A stretch of 64,000 nt of DNA, taken from positions 42,589-106,588 of the forward strand of contig MEDY01000157.1 in assembly GCA_001724265.1 (NCBI GenBank), read 5' to 3'. The notes beneath the pieces were generated by a model, which was not told the DNA's origin, searched no databases, and saw only the letters and a list, made by a program, of their open reading frames with translations. The DNA comes from Rhizaria sp. SCN 62-66. Lineage: Eukaryota > Rhizaria, unplaced. Shown here piece after piece: positions 48,426 through 63,400 of this stretch. Within the stretch, counting starts at the first letter, position 1. Every line of letters begins with the position of its first letter. The translations under genes and the position numbers were made by a program.

Positions 48426-51400
48426 TCACTGCTTATCCGGAGAGTGATACTCCGGCTTAATGTGACCCGGCAAGGGCATCGGCACTCGCAGCGACGGCTG
48501 CGCACTCGCGCTCCCGGCGTTTGCGCCGCTGCCAGGTGCGTTCGCATTGCTGCGGCTGACTGAGGCAGAGGCCTCGCGCTGCTGGTACGCCAGCGCAGAC
48601 CGTGTCCCCATTACGGGCACGCCACCAACGGGTGCAGGCAGCGCCGGCACCGCGGGCGCGCGGCCCGGAGGCGGCGAGTCAGTTTCCCCGCGCTGCGCGT
48701 CGTGCAGTGCGGACAGCGGCGGCGGGGGCACTAACAGACGTGCAGGCGGCGAGCCCGTGGCGCCAGCAGTGGCATGTGTGGAGGATGGATTGGGCAGCTG
48801 TGGGGGCGGTGATGCGGCTGTGGACGTAGAATGATGACGCGGCGGCGTGGCAACAGCAACCGTACACTGTGATGTTGCATCAAACGTGTTGCTGCGGGCT
48901 TTGTTCCAGTCATCGTTGTTGCCATTGCCGTTGATATGATGAGTGGTATCCACGTAATCGTGGCAGCCATCGTTGTCAGCGTACGGCACCGGCACCACAG
49001 GCAGTGTGGGGCCAGTCAACCGCGGTGCAAGCTCAAGCACCACATGTGAAGACGGAGACGAGTGCACTGCCTCGTATTCCACTCCGCTAGAGCTGTGATT
49101 CGCGGAAGCACTAGCGAGCGGCATCATCTCGACAGCAGCCGGCACAGCACCGTTGCGTTCATCGTTACGGCTGACACTATTGTTGTAGCCGTCGCTGGTA
49201 CGATTCATGGTGAAGTTAGAACTTGAATTCTGGAGCGTAGCGTAGTTGTCATCATCAAAACCGCCATTAGGCGCAACAAAACCGTTTGCATTGACAGCGA
49301 CAGCAGGCTCAACGTCAAGTGCGAGATTATTAGCGACGTGTTTATGACCCCTGCCGACGCCGGATGCTGTAAACATCTCGATGGCGTTGTACAGAGTGAG
49401 GTTGTCGTCGGGGGTTGACTTGGAAGCCGGGCCCTTCGGCTTGCCGTTGCAGCAGCAGAAAGAGACGACGACCAGCACAAAAGCTTTGACGCAGATACTT
49501 ACGGGCTTCATGGCAAAGATCTCAATCACGTTGGAGATCGCAGAAGCCTGAAGCCATTGCTTGGTGTTGTCGCTGTTGTTCCGGTCGAGCTGGATGCCAT
49601 ACACGATGATCAGCAGCGCAAGAACAATGACGTAGATCCAGAGCAGCACGAAGCCAAAGAGGCGGAGACCGAGCGGGAAGGACCACGACTCGCGGAACCA
49701 GACCATGAACAAATCATAGTCGATGTGCACGAGCAAACGCAGCTGGTTGCGCAGCTCGCGCACGTCACGAATCCCGCGGGCGTTGTCAGGAATCAGCGCA
49801 TTGCCAGGGCCGTGTGTCCAGCCTCCAGCTTGCGCGATCGAGTGCAGGAGTACGCGTTCATCCTCGTCACTAATGATCGGGTTCCGTTTCATGCGGTGCT
49901 CATTGCGCGTCGCATACTGCATCTCTGAGATGCGGTCTGTGTACTTGAGCTGCGCCACGTGCTCCGCGTAGCCGTAGATCGCAGACTTGAGACGGCCCTG
50001 CTGAGAGCGGCCAAAGAGCAGGCTAATGAGCACACCGACAGGGATAAGGATGGCGGCAGAGATTACTGAGGTGACAATGGTGCTAAAGCCGACGCTGCCG
50101 TCAGCACTGCCGAAGAACAGCGCGTTGATCATGTAACCTGTGAGCACGAGCACAAAGCCAGCCGTGATGCGGCCAACAGAGGAGAACGCGTTGGTGTCAT
50201 AACGCAACACGACAGAGAGCCAGAGATGGTCGTGCTTGAGCAAATGGCGCGAAAAATCAATCCATCGCTCAGTGAAGGCCATCTTCTCGACGCCAGCGTC
50301 GGGGTTGAGCACGGCCGACGACGGGAGCGACGCAGACGTGTCGCCCGAGACGGCGTCCCACTGCTTGCGCTGCGGGTCGCTCCACTCGCCATGGTAGTGG
50401 CGCAGTGCACGCGCATCTTTGCGGCGGTCAATGAGTGCCGCAATAAACGCAAAGATCAGATAGGCCACAAACCAAACAGCGCATGTGATGAGCGGAAGCG
50501 GGTGTGCCTGGATGTTGGCCCATGTAAGGTTCTTGAAGTCACTCGCAGAAAGCGTGTTAAACCTGGGTAGGAAGTTATTGAAGTCAAGTCGGACACGGAA
50601 CAGAGTCAGGTGCGTGCATTGGCACGTCGTCGTGGTGTTGGTGCTTGAGACGGAAACAAGCTTGCAGCCCGTAGTGCTCCACTTGCCGCTAACGCCACTC
50701 GGGTCGGCCTTCCACCACTCGCATGTAAAGCTGACGTCAGGCCAGGTTGGCTTCGGGTGCGGCACTTCAAGCGTGAAGAACTCGCCCCCAGCAGCGGCCA
50801 GTGTCGCAAAGGGGCTTCCAGCATGGTAGTACGCGCCGCTGCTGGTGCCGTTGAGATTGAAGTTCAAATGCTGCTGCGCAGGAACAGTGACACCGTCGGC
50901 CACAGTCATGTCGGTCACGTTCGAGAGCGTGCGGTTGAACACGGTGAACGCGAGTAGCGGCGACGACTGTGAACCGTTGAGGTACGTGTCAGCGCCCATG
51001 CCCGCAAGGTTGAAGATGGCTGAGTCCTCGATCATGGCCATGACGACCTGCAGAGCGCTAACATTGAGCGACTGCATCGACGGCGGCATTGTCACACGCG
51101 CCATAACAGGCTCTGCCCCCGTCCCCGCAGCGGTGTTGGGCATCGGTGCCTCCATGCTCGACGGCGCTTGTGCTGTCACAAAGGCCTGCGAGGCAACGGA
51201 TAAGCCAGCGAACTTCACGGTCGTTAGCGCGTCTTGTCCGACGGCTTGCTGCGAGAGCGAGCCCATCGCAAGCACGTTCATCTGCTGCGCAATCGCATTC
51301 ACGACGTTCGTAGCCTCGTTCTTGAGCGTGACCATGCGTGCGCCCTCACTATTCGTGTCAGCAGTCGCGTTGGTAAGCGTCATGTTGTGGTTGAGAGCAC

Positions 51401-54400
51401 TGAGCTCGCTCGCAAACGCGTCAATTAGCATCTGCGTCGCCACCAACGCGGAGTCTGCCGTCGAAGCCTGCATGCCGTTGAACGCATCCAGTGACGCCAG
51501 GGACGACGTCTGTGCAATCAAAAGTTGCATTGCTTGAATGCGCGCATCACTGTCCAGATGCTTGCCGTCAGCACAAAGCTGTGTAAGCAGCTCAATTGCC
51601 ACCTCGGAGTAGCCCGACACCCTGTTGAACTGGTTCGTATCTTCGGTTGTCGGCTCAGGGCTACTACCACCACTATTAGCTGACTCCTCAAGCGCAGCTG
51701 CAGCGCGGCGCGCGTCCTGGGAGACTGTGAGCATTTCTGCCACGCTGCGCACCGCAATGAGTAGTCGTGCGCGGAAAGCGGTGTTCTCCGCCGCGGTGAT
51801 ACTCGCAGTGTCAAGCGCATCAGTGATGCGCAGGGTAGTTTGGGTCACGGTGGCGACATCTGAGAGCTCAGCGGCTGCGTTAAGCAAGGTGAAGAGATCC
51901 TCTATCTCTGTTGCGGTCGACCCATTGTCGGCGTTGTCAAGTACGTTGTACAGAGACGGTGACACACGCCGCCGTGATGACTCAGCCGGCGGGATGAAGG
52001 GCACCCTGATCTCAACACGCGTCCGAGAGCCCCAGATGTCGGTGATATACACAGCGACCACGCGCACAAAGTCGTCATCCGCTTGGCCCGCGCGCAAGGT
52101 GGCGTTGAGCGTCGACAGCGGCAGCGGCATGCCAATCTCAACCCACGTGCTCTTGCTCACACCGTGCACAACACGCTTGGATTCAGCGTACCAGTGGTAT
52201 GTCAGTGGCAAATCCTCCGGGTCATCCTCCCAGCCGCTGCATTGCAACATAAATGGAGTGTCGGAAACAGCATGAGTGGCGTTGGCGTCAGCAAACGCTG
52301 CAGTACAAAGACCAGAGCGCGGGGGTACGTTAAGATGAAAGCTCCCAAACCCAGACACAAGCTCAGACGGTAGTGTGCCAACTGGCAAATCTTGAATCTC
52401 AGCCTGGGTGGGCACAACCGTGCCATCAGTGGAGTTGTACAGTGAGAGCCGCATCGTGTAGACCACGCCGGGCAGGAGCTTCTGGCCGGCGAGGGTCAGC
52501 GTGTGCACCATGCGACCCGAGCCGTCACTCGCGGGCGCCGCGCCGCGGTGCAACACCAATCCGGGCTCGTCCAGGTTCGCATTGCGTGTGTCGCACGACC
52601 ATAATGCGATTGGTTTGCGCGCTTCATTCGCGGCGGTGCTGGAACCGCCGTCTACGCGTGACACGTATGCAGTCAGTATCAGGGGGTTCTGCTGGAGCAA
52701 CTGCGCTCGGTCTGGCGGGGCGACTGTTACCGCGTACTGAGGGGGATTAGGCACAAGGGTTACAACGGTCGCTGCGCTAACAGTGGGGCGGCCAGCCTCC
52801 TTGCCCACGGTAACAGAGAAACGAAGTGAAGTCATCCCTTCGGGTACGTTGGAAGTCAACCTTTCCGCAGGCACAGTAAGTACGCTGGGTGTCGCTGAAG
52901 TAAGATTTGCCAAGAGCATAGCTGTGTTGACACCGAAACAAAGTTCAGTCGGTGTTAGGTTGTCCACGCACGTCCACACAAAGGTTAAGTTCGCAGACGG
53001 TGCGTCGGTTGCTGGGTTAACGTCGGGGTCACGAGAGGCTGCAGCAGAGAGAGTGAGGGGTAGTTGCACCGCGTGAACACGGTCACCGCCAGTCAACGAT
53101 GCACGCAGTGGAGACGCATTCACGGTCACAGAGACAATGTCTGAGTTAGGATAGAGGTGGTCGGTAGTGTTATCGGTCACAGAAACTTTGAACTTGTACG
53201 GTGCGCTACGCGCTCTCATTGCGTATGCGCGAACACGAAGCGGCGCCAAGTCTCCCGTGAAGTCGACATCGACAAGAGTGTTGTTGTCTGCATCCACTTG
53301 TTCCCACGAGTACGTAATGCTGTAGCGCGTCGTCATCTCGTCGCACAAACCGACACGCGAGACCAGCGCATTCACGAACAGGTTACGCGAGGGCAACGTT
53401 GCGACGTCTTTGCTGCCCGCAATGGCAATCTGTGGCAGCGGTGCTTTGGACCGCGTCACAGAAACGCTCGTTTGTTCCGATGTACCATACCACGTCGTTA
53501 GTTTCAGTGTGAACGTGCTAGTCTGCCCCTCGTCAAGAATTGTCGCAAGCACAGACGGAGTCAGAGTGAGCAGAGGTGCATACATCGGAGACTTGGTCGC
53601 GCGGAACTGCGTGGACGAGTTGTACTCACCAAAAGTTGTCTTTAAATAGTGGGTAAAGTTGGTGACTTGCTCCGTCCTGCCCGTGACAGACCACTCGTAG
53701 ACAAAGGCGAGCCCACCGTTGTTGGTGCTAGCTGCGGTCGACAGCGTAAGGCTGTCACAAGGTCCCACCGTCGTTTGAGCTGTGATGACGGGCACAGGGA
53801 CGAGGGTCAGGTCGACAGGAGCCACGATTAAGAGCGATGTGCGCGGGAGGAAAACTTGGCCTTCACCCTCGATTGCGGTGCTGCCGCGGCGAATGACACT
53901 GCTAAGAAGGGTCAATACAGTACCGACGCGGGCAGTGAAGGAAGCACCGAGCACGATGCTGAAGACTATTTGTGCAGGCATTGGACAGAATACGCAGAAA
54001 CAATGTGGATAATAGATAAGACACAACGTTCGCAGGATGTCACAAAAATGAAATGCAAAATGTGCTTCATAGACAAAGTTCAGCAGTGCAAACAAAACAC
54101 GGACTCAAATAGAATGGTTGATGCAATATCATGTGGTAGCATTGCAGGAAAAAACGTACCAGTCGGGGAAACCCACGCACACGTTGGCTTATCGCCGAGG
54201 GTCGCAGTAGACAACACCAAATCACAGTTCTCTGTCGACGCGGACGTCGTGTTGCGCGGCTGCTGCGTCGGGAGATCAAAGACAATCCGCAACTCATTCA
54301 TGGCCGTCGTAAAACGCGGAACCTGGGGCTCGGGATAAGGTAGCCGAGGAACGGCAAATGCAGTGTATGGGGGCAGGCCATTGCCAGCGTGAAGGACCTT

Positions 54401-57400
54401 GATGTTGCACATGGCATACCCACTGCAAAGAAATGAGATCGGGTGAAGCAGCGTGAGATAAGATTTGAAATCTAGAAATCAGGTTTGATATAAAATGTTA
54501 TGTTGACAGAAAAAGTGGGCATCCCGTGATAATTCTAATGTCGTACCTTGATTGCGGCGGCGATGCCGCATTTGTCGCTGCCCTAAACGTCGTGAAACCG
54601 GCTATCTGGTCCACGGGATCTGTCGCCATCGTCTCATACGGCGTCTCCTGCACCCACCGGCCGCCGTAGAGCGTGAACGCAGGGATGCCTTGCATGGCGT
54701 ACTGCGCGGTCGGATCATTCACCAGCGCAAACGTATGCGACGCAAGCGCAGGCAGAGTGGTCGGGAGTAGACTGTAGTTCGCGGGCGCCGATGGGCCAGG
54801 GTCGGGGACAATCGCGTCCGCCCACACCGCGCCGTAGCCCAGCTCGGCGTCCTCGATCACGGGGTCGCTGGCGTAAGCGCTGCTCACAACGATGACGGAC
54901 AGCGTTTTGGACAGCACCGCGGCGGACGGGGCCGCGCCGGTGGGGGGCGCAAACATGGCAGTAAGCTGGCCCGTAAGTGTGTTGATGACAAACATATCCG
55001 AGCTTGAGGCGTGGCCCTGAGTGAGGCCGCCGCCACGGGGAGAGGCGTGAAGACGCATCTGGGGCACAAGTGAAGATTCGTAGACAAGCTCGCCTCCAGC
55101 TGCCGATGTGGTGAAGTGAGTGTTTTTGGACCTCGGACCGCTGTACAAGGTCAGTACATCATTTGTAGGGATCCCGGGTGCAAACGAACTATACGCAAGC
55201 GACTCCTCAACTCGTCCCCCGCTGCCAAGTCCGGCTTTACTGATCGCATTGGACCATAAAGCAATAATAAGACCCGCGCTATCTGCTGTAAGGGTGATTG
55301 GAGATTTCAGAGGCAGCGTAAATTCGGTGCCGGAGGTGCCGAAGTCGGCGCGTGTGTGTTCTTTGGTCGAATTGTCAGCAGGGAGGTAGTCATTCAACTT
55401 GGCATTTGGCGAACTATTCAAGCTCATGACACCAAGTTTAATCAACACAGACACATCGGCATCCGCTGGGCGTGTGAGATAAAAGGTGATATTCCGTAAT
55501 GTCATTCCGGGGAGCAGTCCTGCTTGTCTGAGCAGATCGCGCGGCAGGAAACTCACAACTTTACTGGGAGCGGCGTTGCTGCCTAGAGAGTCGAGCGGGT
55601 ATGTCAGCGTCGTCGGGTTTGCGATTGTGGCGAAATGAGTAGGGCGGGACAGTGTGATCGGCGCCGCAGACCGATAGATGTCAACATACACGCCGCGCGC
55701 AGTCATGCCGCCAAAGCAGTACACCTTGGTGCTGTTGGGTAGAACGTCGCAACTGTGGTCGTAGCGCGAACCCATAGTACGCGCAGACACACTGCCGGTG
55801 AAAACCGGGATAATAGCAGCGTCAGTGATAGTTGGCTGGAGCTTAAGGCTGTGGCCAGCAAGAAGAGTCCACGTTTCCTGCACAGTGTCAAAGCGCCAAA
55901 TATCGTCAAGCGCACCGTGCGCGCCGACACCGCCGCTGAGAATGAGATCCTCGCCCACGGACACAAGAGAAGCGCGAGCGCGGGCTGACGGGCAGAAGCT
56001 TGCGATGCCGACAGTGCTCCCGACAACAATATCAGACTCCATGGCGATGTAGTCTCCATTCGTAGAGCAGCCGACGTACTGCCAAGTGATGGCACCGGTT
56101 ACTTCCGCGCGATACCGCCACAGATCAGCGCGGTAGACAACCTTCAAGGTCGCGGTGTTAGGAATAAGGCCGCCGTAGGTGTACACCCAATGTTGGTTAT
56201 CATCGGTGCGTTTCAGGATCGCAGAGCTGTGAAAAGCGCGGGCGCCAGGATAGCCGGGCGAGTAGGATGCGGGATCGCGGCGGCGCTCGTGGCCGTTGGA
56301 GCCACCTGAGACAATCTCCGTGGGCGGTAAGATGGTGGGAGACGGTTTGGCACCAAAGGGGTCGCGACCGGGGACAAGCTCAGGTGGCACTTGAAGGGAT
56401 GACGCAACCACCTGGATCCGCCAGAGACGCTCGAAGTACTCTCGCTAAAGTAAAACAAAAACAAACAAAAAACACGAATATATCGGTGAGATTCTTGAGT
56501 CGAATTGCGGATGAAAACACTCAGCGATGCATGAAAGCATTGTAAAAATGAAGCAAAGCATGATTAAAAAGATTATTGTAAAACGTACCTTGCCGTCTCC
56601 TGTGCTGACAATGCCACCGAACAGGAAAAGGCAGTTGCCCGGTGGGTAATATACCAACGACGCGCCCATATATTGCCCTGTGTATGCCACCTTGCCTTCG
56701 GTCGCATTCGTTTCGAGCACCGGCACCTCAGCTGCAGAGCTACGGTCCTGTGCAATCAACACGCTGCTGCGCGCAGACAGTAGGTGCGCTGAAATGACAG
56801 CAGACATCCCTGTCGTATCTGCACGGTCTGTGCCGCCCGCAATAAATGTCACCGTAGAGCCCAGGGGCATTCCCAGAGTGATCGCTGCCGTCCCGGTCAG
56901 ACTGTGCGTTGTCGTGCTGGCGGCGTAGAAGCGCGGCTTACCACCAGGCAGTGGTGTGCCGTCAGTGTCGACAAGAGCGCGCACGGTGAGTGGGGAGCAG
57001 AGCCGGCCGACTGTGCCGGTCATGCACGAGCATGGATAGGCAAGGTCGTTGGTCGGTGTGCTAGTGTTGCCCATACACGTCAGGGACTGCACTGCCGGTG
57101 CAGTCGGTGGCGCATACGCGCTACGGCTGGTCTCGCAGTGTTCGCCGTAGAAACCAGTGGAGCAGTGACACTTGTAACTCTTGGTACTTAGACCAACAAA
57201 GAGCGTCGGCGAGGTAGAAATACAAGTCGCGGAATTGCAGACAGAGCAAGTGCCCCCATTCACGCACGGGTTGGTTGCGCACGGCGACGTGAGCGCAACC
57301 AGTGCGGATTGATCGACGTCAGATGCCATTTGGCTAAACTCGTAATACGGGTATGAGGAAGTCACACCGCTCGCATGATAACTGGTGGGGTAAGTTAATC

Positions 57401-60400
57401 CACCGGTGCGCATGAGCACGGCAGTTGGGTTAGTGTACGCTGCGTTCACAGAACCGACTGTGCTAGGAAGCATCAAGAAAGAAGCTCCAAGCCTGGCATC
57501 GTCACTCGTAGTTGCCCATGTGAAGCTCTGAGACGGGGGCGTGGCGTTGCTCGTGGGGTTCTTTAACCACGCCCACGCTGCAACCTCCGAGCCGACGCTG
57601 TGCGACAAAGGTGCAGCAGCTTGCGCGATGAGTGACGTGCGCACCCATGAGCTGTTGTGTAGTTGCTCTGCAAACACTGCGAACACAGTGCCATCAAGAC
57701 ATGATTCATCCTCGTTGTCTGCATAAATTCCGTCGTTGATCGTTGTGCCCGGGTTCAGCATTGGCCGCAATCCGTAGCCGACGTACAAAAGCCCCTCCGC
57801 GTCGGCGGTCATGCTGGCGTAGGCGCGCGCGCCGGGGGCCTGTAGCCGCGAGGGGGCACCAATAGTGACAGCAGTGCTGCGCGCGTGCGGGCTGCCTTGG
57901 ACGGCCCAAGTGAGCGGGCCGGAGAGGTACGCCCACTGCTTCTTGGAGAACGAGAACACCCAAAGGTCGGACATAAACGCCGGCCGCGGGAGCACCCCGC
58001 CGGAGCCCAAAGGCACACCGTGAAGAGAACCGCCGAAGAGATAGAGATAACGGCCGTCGTGTGAAAAAGTCATGCTGGCGCCGAGGCGACAGCCAGGGTT
58101 GTTGGTGGAAGCGTAGGCGCCCGGTGCGCCGGCGGAGGGCAAGTAATCACCCTCGCCAAGGTTGGAGAGGCCGGACATGCGTGCCCACCTAGAACAATAC
58201 AAAAATATGGAGCGACATGCAGAATTGTGAGTGATTGAGCAAGGTTCAGTGCAAACCATCAAGCATAGCTGAGCTGAGGGGTCCGTAAATTAAGTAGAGG
58301 CATCTCTAACACAACACAAAGTGAAACGTACACTGCGTCATGAATTGCAGTTGATGAGTTTATCTTAGTGTACAGGCACCACAAATCTGTGTTATATGAG
58401 TCGCCGTAGTTTCCGGACATATATGTCTGCGTTCCCGAGTACATGCAGAACATTGAGTCGTTGTCGGCAGCCGTTGATCCTGAGAAGGATGCCTTGGCAA
58501 AGCCCTGGCGCGCGCCAGGATGGTAGCTGGCATCCGTCTCACCATTAGAGCCGTACACACTTTGATAAGGGTCAGTGCCTGCTGGGTATGATGTTGTGTT
58601 CAAATGGGGGAAGCCTGTCGTTGTCCAGATCTGTAACAAGAATTGGCAAAGCAAAATCAAGCCAAAGACAGTAAGAGTGAGCATTAATAAACAAATGTAA
58701 CCACAACGCGCGCATGTCAACTAAAAATAGATCTGTCTCATAAATGGATGTCAGAATTTCATTAACCGTAAAGCACTTTGAGTACCTGAAACGAGATCGA
58801 ATACACCCAGAGGCCCGGCTGTGCCACAAAACTATCTGCGTACAAATACATGTACTAGCCATCAGGCGAAAACCAGGCATGTGATTCCAGACTCGGCGGT
58901 GGTGCAGTCGCATTCACATATGTTTTGCCGATAGAAAATGCCGGGATCAACGCCTGCGTGAAAGTGTGCGTCTCCGCGTAGGCCGAATTGCGCGGCATTG
59001 CAGTCATAGTGTTCGCAATCAAGTTCACCCGCGTGAACGCCGCACTGGCGGTTGCTACTCCAGTCACAGAGTTGATTGTCATGCCACCAAAGCTGTACAC
59101 CTCACCTGTGCCGGGCCGGTGCGCGACGGCAGCGAAGGGCAGCACAGTCGGTGCGGTGTTGCCCGCGAGCAAAACTGAACCGTGTCTGAGCTCGAACTTA
59201 GCCTTTGCTGCATCGACTGATACGTTGCCATTAGCGCACTGCGCGCCCTGTGTGTAGCTGTTGCAGTGGCAGAATGATGACCCGCCACCGGCGACGCAAG
59301 CGCCCATAGCGCCACAATAGATGAGAGAAAAAGATGATGGACATGTGTTGCCCTTAGAGCTTGTTAGTGAAGTGCGGATCTGCTCTCCGTAGACAATATC
59401 GTTTTGGGGCAACCATGGCGTGAACAATGCATTCATATTGTTCTGCAATGTGGAGTTATGGCAAGCGTCTGAGCCGTAGGCTGTGCTATCAATACATGTC
59501 AAATTAGTAGGGGTATGGATGACGTCAATCGTCCATAAGTCGTCATGTACGGTCAGCTGCTCGCAGCTCTCGAGACCACGTTCCACTGCCGGGTTTGCAA
59601 AAAACGCCTGCTCAGCCACGTGGGTCGAGCCCACAGTCCAGCCGCCGCGGAGAAAAAGCGACGTGTCCGTGGTCACCCGCGCCGAGAGCAAACTTGAGGA
59701 CGGGATCGACAGTGTGGCGCCAAGGCGCGCGCCGGGCCAGTACGGAAACGGAACCTCACTGCCTGGCACTCCACTGCGGGTGACATTTGAGCCGGTGCGC
59801 GTAATCGGCGCGCTGAAGGCGCGAACAAGGCGCCAGGTCAAGTTGGCACGGAAGAACTGCCACAAATCGTCCAGCTGTGGGGCCGCATGGAGCGCGATCG
59901 TGACCGGGGGCTGCGTCAGCGGGTGGCTATGCAGGGGGGACCGCAGCAGCAGAACGGGACGCGCGGTGTACCGGTCGAAGTTGCGGGATGTCTTTGAAGC
60001 TTCGGGTGTGGCATACTTAAGAAGAGACATGGAACGCACTGTTTGGCCCTCGTGCATTGCAAGCCCGAATTTGACTGCCTGTGATGTATCTATGCCAGCA
60101 CCTACAAAGACGTACTCAATAGCCATGTAGAGTATGGCGTTTCCGGACGACAGCGTCGAGGAGAGAGTATCGGTATCGTCTTGGACGTCCTTCATATAAG
60201 GGGTATTGATGGCCATAAAAGTTCCAGGCGCCCAATTTAACGGATCAATCATGACGCCAGGTTGTTTGAGCAAAGAAAGCTCAATAGCATCAAGATAATG
60301 CGGGCCTGCGTTGTCAAAGTCTCCCAACAATGTCGGAACTAACAGCGTACGAACGCGGAAGCGACTGCTTCTATCCCACGTTCCGGACTCGGACAACATT

Positions 60401-63400
60401 GAATGTTGGCCTAGTTTGACCATAATGTCCAGCGAGGGCAGGTTGGAATCAACCGGCAGACCTGCAGCGAGGAACTCGTCACTCGAGTACAGAAACGCAT
60501 GCAGCGACAACGCGTTGCTCTCGGTCACAGTGGAGTTGAAGCGGCCCTTAAGCGGCAGCGTGAACGGCGCAGCAGCCGGCAGCGCATCGATCGCTGTTTG
60601 TACACCATCAGTGCCGTCAGGACGCACGAACGCGCCAAGACCGTGGCCGCGGCCGCCGTAGAGGAAGATGTCTCCGTTGGCCGCAGTGTTCATGGCGTGG
60701 AACACGCGGCCGCCGGGGAGGGACGGAAGGTTGGAGCTGGCGGGAAAGATCACGCGCGGCTGTCCGCGCTCACCAGCAGTCGGCGTCCCCGCCTTTTCAT
60801 CCAGCCGCTGCCACGCTGCGAGGGCCGGGGGCGTGAGGCTGAGCAGCCAGAGACCGGCCAACACGCCCGAGTCGTTTTCGGGCCCTGGAGCCGTCTGCAG
60901 CGTCGTGTCCACTGCGCTGGGGGCGGAGAGCAGCAGCGCGGAAAGCGTGCCGCCGTACATGACGAGGGTGTTTGCCGTCGCCGTGTTGTGCGTCTCCCAC
61001 ACCAGCGCGGCGTAGGCGCGGGCCGCCGGCGTGGACGCGCCACCGCGCAGAGGGAGGTTGCTATCGGAGCTCGTTTCGGAGCCTAAGACGCGGTGCCAGG
61101 ACAGGGTCGTCCCGTCCGAAAGATTGTCGGCGATGTACATCGAGTCAGACTCGTAAACGGAGTTGTAACCAGCCGGATTTTGAGTCGATGCCAACTTGTA
61201 CCCGCCGTAGATGACGATGATCTTTCCGTGCGCAGCCATTGCAGCTGCGGCAGTGGGCGGGGGTGGAGACAAGTTGTCGATTGCGCTGGCCGAGGAAGGC
61301 CGCGGCTGTGCCGCTGTGTTGCCGCGCCACCACGCCCACTGCCGCTTGTCGAGGCTGAACGACCACATATCATCAAAGAATGCCTGCTTCAACACGTTCG
61401 CGGTGATGATAGGATAGTAAGCGCCACCAAAGAGCCAGATTATGCGCGTGGATGCGTCATACGCTAGCGACGCTGAGTGCCGCGCCGCTGGCCACAACGA
61501 CGGTGAGTAAATCCCGGAAACCAGCCCGCCCACGCCGAGACCGGCGGGCAGCCGGAGCAGCGCGGGGTCGCCGTGCAGCAGCGTCGTGGTGTTGGCCAGC
61601 GAGTCGACCATCCACAGGTCCGACAGCAGCGCGGGCTCCGCCATTGGATACTTTGCTGGGGAAGCAAGTGGGAACGTTTGCAGGGCAATACCGCCGAAAA
61701 AGAACGAATACTGACCTGACAGAGCCGCTGTGCGGAGGGGGCTCTGCGGGCCGGCTGCAGCGCCAGAAGCGGTAGCATGTAGGTAGCGCGGGCGCGGGCG
61801 CGGGGCCGGGCGCGCAGCGGAGACGGACAGCGGCAGCTGCGGCGCCAGTGAGTACCAGTCCTGAAGCGGCACGGGGAACTCCACTGCGGAAATAAACGGG
61901 TTCGACGCGCGGTGCGGCTGGTAAAAGTTGCGGGGGGTAAATGCAGAGATGGATGCGACTCCGGACGAGGCCGACATTGGACCCATTTTCAAAGTCTGAT
62001 AAAGCGACACAGCAAAGAGATGTGAGTGAGCATTATTTTTACAATCATAGCAGTAAAAAACGCGTGTTGAGTGAGTACTAGTCGTACACGTAATGACGTA
62101 CCTAGTTGAGAGTGTATGTGGTCGAGAGCCATCCGTCAGCAGTAAATCCCAGTGTCGGGTCCGAAGTGAGCTCCGACGGGGCGGACACAAAGTACATCGA
62201 CAACACAAGATAAAAACTGTTCGCGTCGACGCCACTGACGCCGTGGATGTGCAGACTCGAGATCGGGATTTGGCAGTACCCTGAGATCAGGATCTCATGG
62301 GGCGCGACCGGCGGCACCACGGATACGGTGGCTGAGCCGCCGTCGAGGACCCCGGCGGTGTTGGCGGGCCGCGCGCTGACGGTGCAGAACGTGCCCGGCG
62401 CGCCGCGGTACGTCTCGGTACTGCTGCCGCCGCGCTTGAGCCCCAGGCGGAGGTAGCCGCCGCCGTTGCCCTGGAGCCCGTAGTCTTTCGCCAACCAGTT
62501 CGCTGATGCTGCGGAGAAGTCAACCTGCCAGCCGTCGGTGGTGGTTGATGCGACGGTGTCGAGTCTATACACGGGGGCCGACACCGTCAAAGTGCCGAAC
62601 TTGAGCGCTGGCGTGACCGTAAACGCGTTGCTCGCCACAGGAACGGTCTCAGTGCTGGAACGCCAAGGCACAATGCAGGAAAAGATGCCAAGATACATAT
62701 CCGGGATGTCGGCCGTGATGCTTACCGTGGGGATCTCCATGGTCGCCGTGAGGCCGCCAACGATCGCGGGCGTGCCGAGCGTGATCACACTGCTCTGCAG
62801 GGGACTATAGTCAAGATAACACGCGATGTTGGTGGAGTTAAACGAAAACGTCGCATTTGCACTCAGTGTCAGGACAAAATATGCCGTGCCCAGCGCCGCA
62901 ATGGAGCGTTTGATGCTGCCGCTGTACGAGAAATGGATATCGACACGGTTATTAGTGCGAATCCACTGGTTCTGGTAGTACACTTTAGGACCCCTAGGAG
63001 CAGTCAGCTAAGGCGCGCCAAAGATATTAAACGTTGGTGAAGCTGTAACTATCGAGACGTTGTTGAAGTCGGTCATTACCGCCATCGTGTGAGAGTCTGT
63101 CAATGTTGACGAGGGAACCAATGAGACTTGGCAGGAGAATGTGATGTTTGTGGCAGGCGCAGTGGTGCGAAATACAATATCTTCGCTCGCAAAATTGCCA
63201 ATAGTGCCAACAATTGTCACAGTGGTAGTCACTGACTCGATGCGGCAGTTACGCATGGTGCCCGTCTGGATGACGATGAAGGAGGAGGAGTCCATTAAGG
63301 AAAGCTGAAGTGTGGTGATGCCAACTTCGAGCGAGGCCACTGTGCCGCTGAAGGCCACAGTGGAGCCGCTAAGGCCATTTTCGATCGTGAAGGCGTGCAG

